From Streptosporangiaceae bacterium (GTDB lineage Bacteria > Actinomycetota > Actinomycetes > Streptosporangiales > Streptosporangiaceae), in NCBI GenBank assembly GCA_030041135.1, contig JASHOL010000182.1:1-32139 (forward strand): a DNA stretch of 32,139 nucleotides, given 5' to 3'. Below are positions 31,973 through 32,139 of this stretch, in pieces. Made by a program: the position numbers and the translations under genes. The notes beneath the pieces were generated by a model. That model searched no databases. It was not told where the DNA came from and worked only from the letters and a program-made list of their open reading frames with translations. Numbering within the stretch: the first letter of the stretch is position 1; each line of letters begins with the position of its first letter.

Positions 31973-32139
31973 TCGGCAGCGCGGCGAATGCAGACAGGTC
32001 CTGACGGCCCGTCTTGACCGATGCGGCCAGCGACGGGGCAGTGGAGGGCACTCTGCTGCCGTATGGCAGCGTCCTGAACAGCATCAGAGGTAAACGTGCC
32101 GCCTCAAGACGGGTTGTTTCAGAATCGGCCGGCGCGGCT
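31973..32139. other. Upstream region, no gene seen
   Basis: The last 167 bases upstream of the sigma promoter contain no convincing reading frame with a start signal. A small inverted repeat CTGCCATACGGCAG sits at about 32056-32069. A gene beyond the edge may begin in this direction. Confidence 0.4.

Noticed and set aside
1-32139. CRISPR array or phage-defence system
   Set aside because: No regularly spaced repeats with unique spacers, and no cas, restriction-modification or other known defence genes apart from the toxin-antitoxin pair.

Overview
The window is high-GC DNA with strong G/C bias at third codon positions, GTG/TTG starts, SigE-type ECF regulation and a complete conservon operon. 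Together these point to a filamentous or related actinomycete (Streptosporangiales, Catenulisporales or similar; genus not determinable from this sequence). It reads as an ordinary chromosomal stretch with a scrambled, gene-poor left end.

Left end (1-2154). The first 140 bases are a patchwork of three short segments. Each is nearly identical to part of a gene found elsewhere in the window: the conservon kinase, an alpha/beta hydrolase and the conservon GTPase. A 41-bp degenerate copy of a tRNA 3' half (621-661) and the intact tRNA(CAU) gene (2081-2154) then bracket about 1.4 kb. This interval holds a VapBC-like toxin-antitoxin pair, two decayed GntR-type DNA-binding fragments and three copies of a 15-bp direct repeat. 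It looks like the skeleton of an integrated element whose integrase has been lost.

Conservon (2231-6912, minus strand). cvnA-B-C-D encode a sensor-kinase-like membrane protein, a Roadblock protein, a DUF742 protein and a small GTPase. They form a tight operon with no P450 gene attached. A lone SsuA/THI5-like lipoprotein gene diverges from it.

Middle (8365-16007). Mostly single genes: acyl-CoA dehydrogenase, zinc-ribbon/FHA protein, proline-rich protein, PAP2/Aur1-type membrane phosphatase, pentapeptide-repeat protein, YcaQ/AlkX-type winged-helix protein, alpha/beta hydrolase, and a secreted eight-motif YVTN beta-propeller. Several pairs converge, with strong hairpins or palindromes near their 3' ends.

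Catabolic operon (16249-21687, minus). An MFS transporter, an FAD monooxygenase, a YtcJ-like amidohydrolase and an aldo/keto reductase run in one direction with short gaps. This suggests uptake or export plus oxidation, hydrolysis and reduction of an unknown small N-containing compound. An AT-rich, repeat-bearing control region separates the operon from a decayed tyrosine-recombinase gene.

Right end (22686-31893). After an unknown two-domain protein and an APH-type kinase comes a three-gene operon: a stand-alone beta-lactamase-fold hydrolase, a 1118-residue fusion of an S9 peptidase with a second copy of that hydrolase, and an M20 peptidase. It looks like a peptide or amide degradation cassette. 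The window closes with an ECF sigma factor (SigE family), its overlapping membrane partner gene and a matching candidate autoregulatory promoter. The strongest leads are the fragment mosaic, the integrase-less island and the double-active-site S9/beta-lactamase fusion operon.
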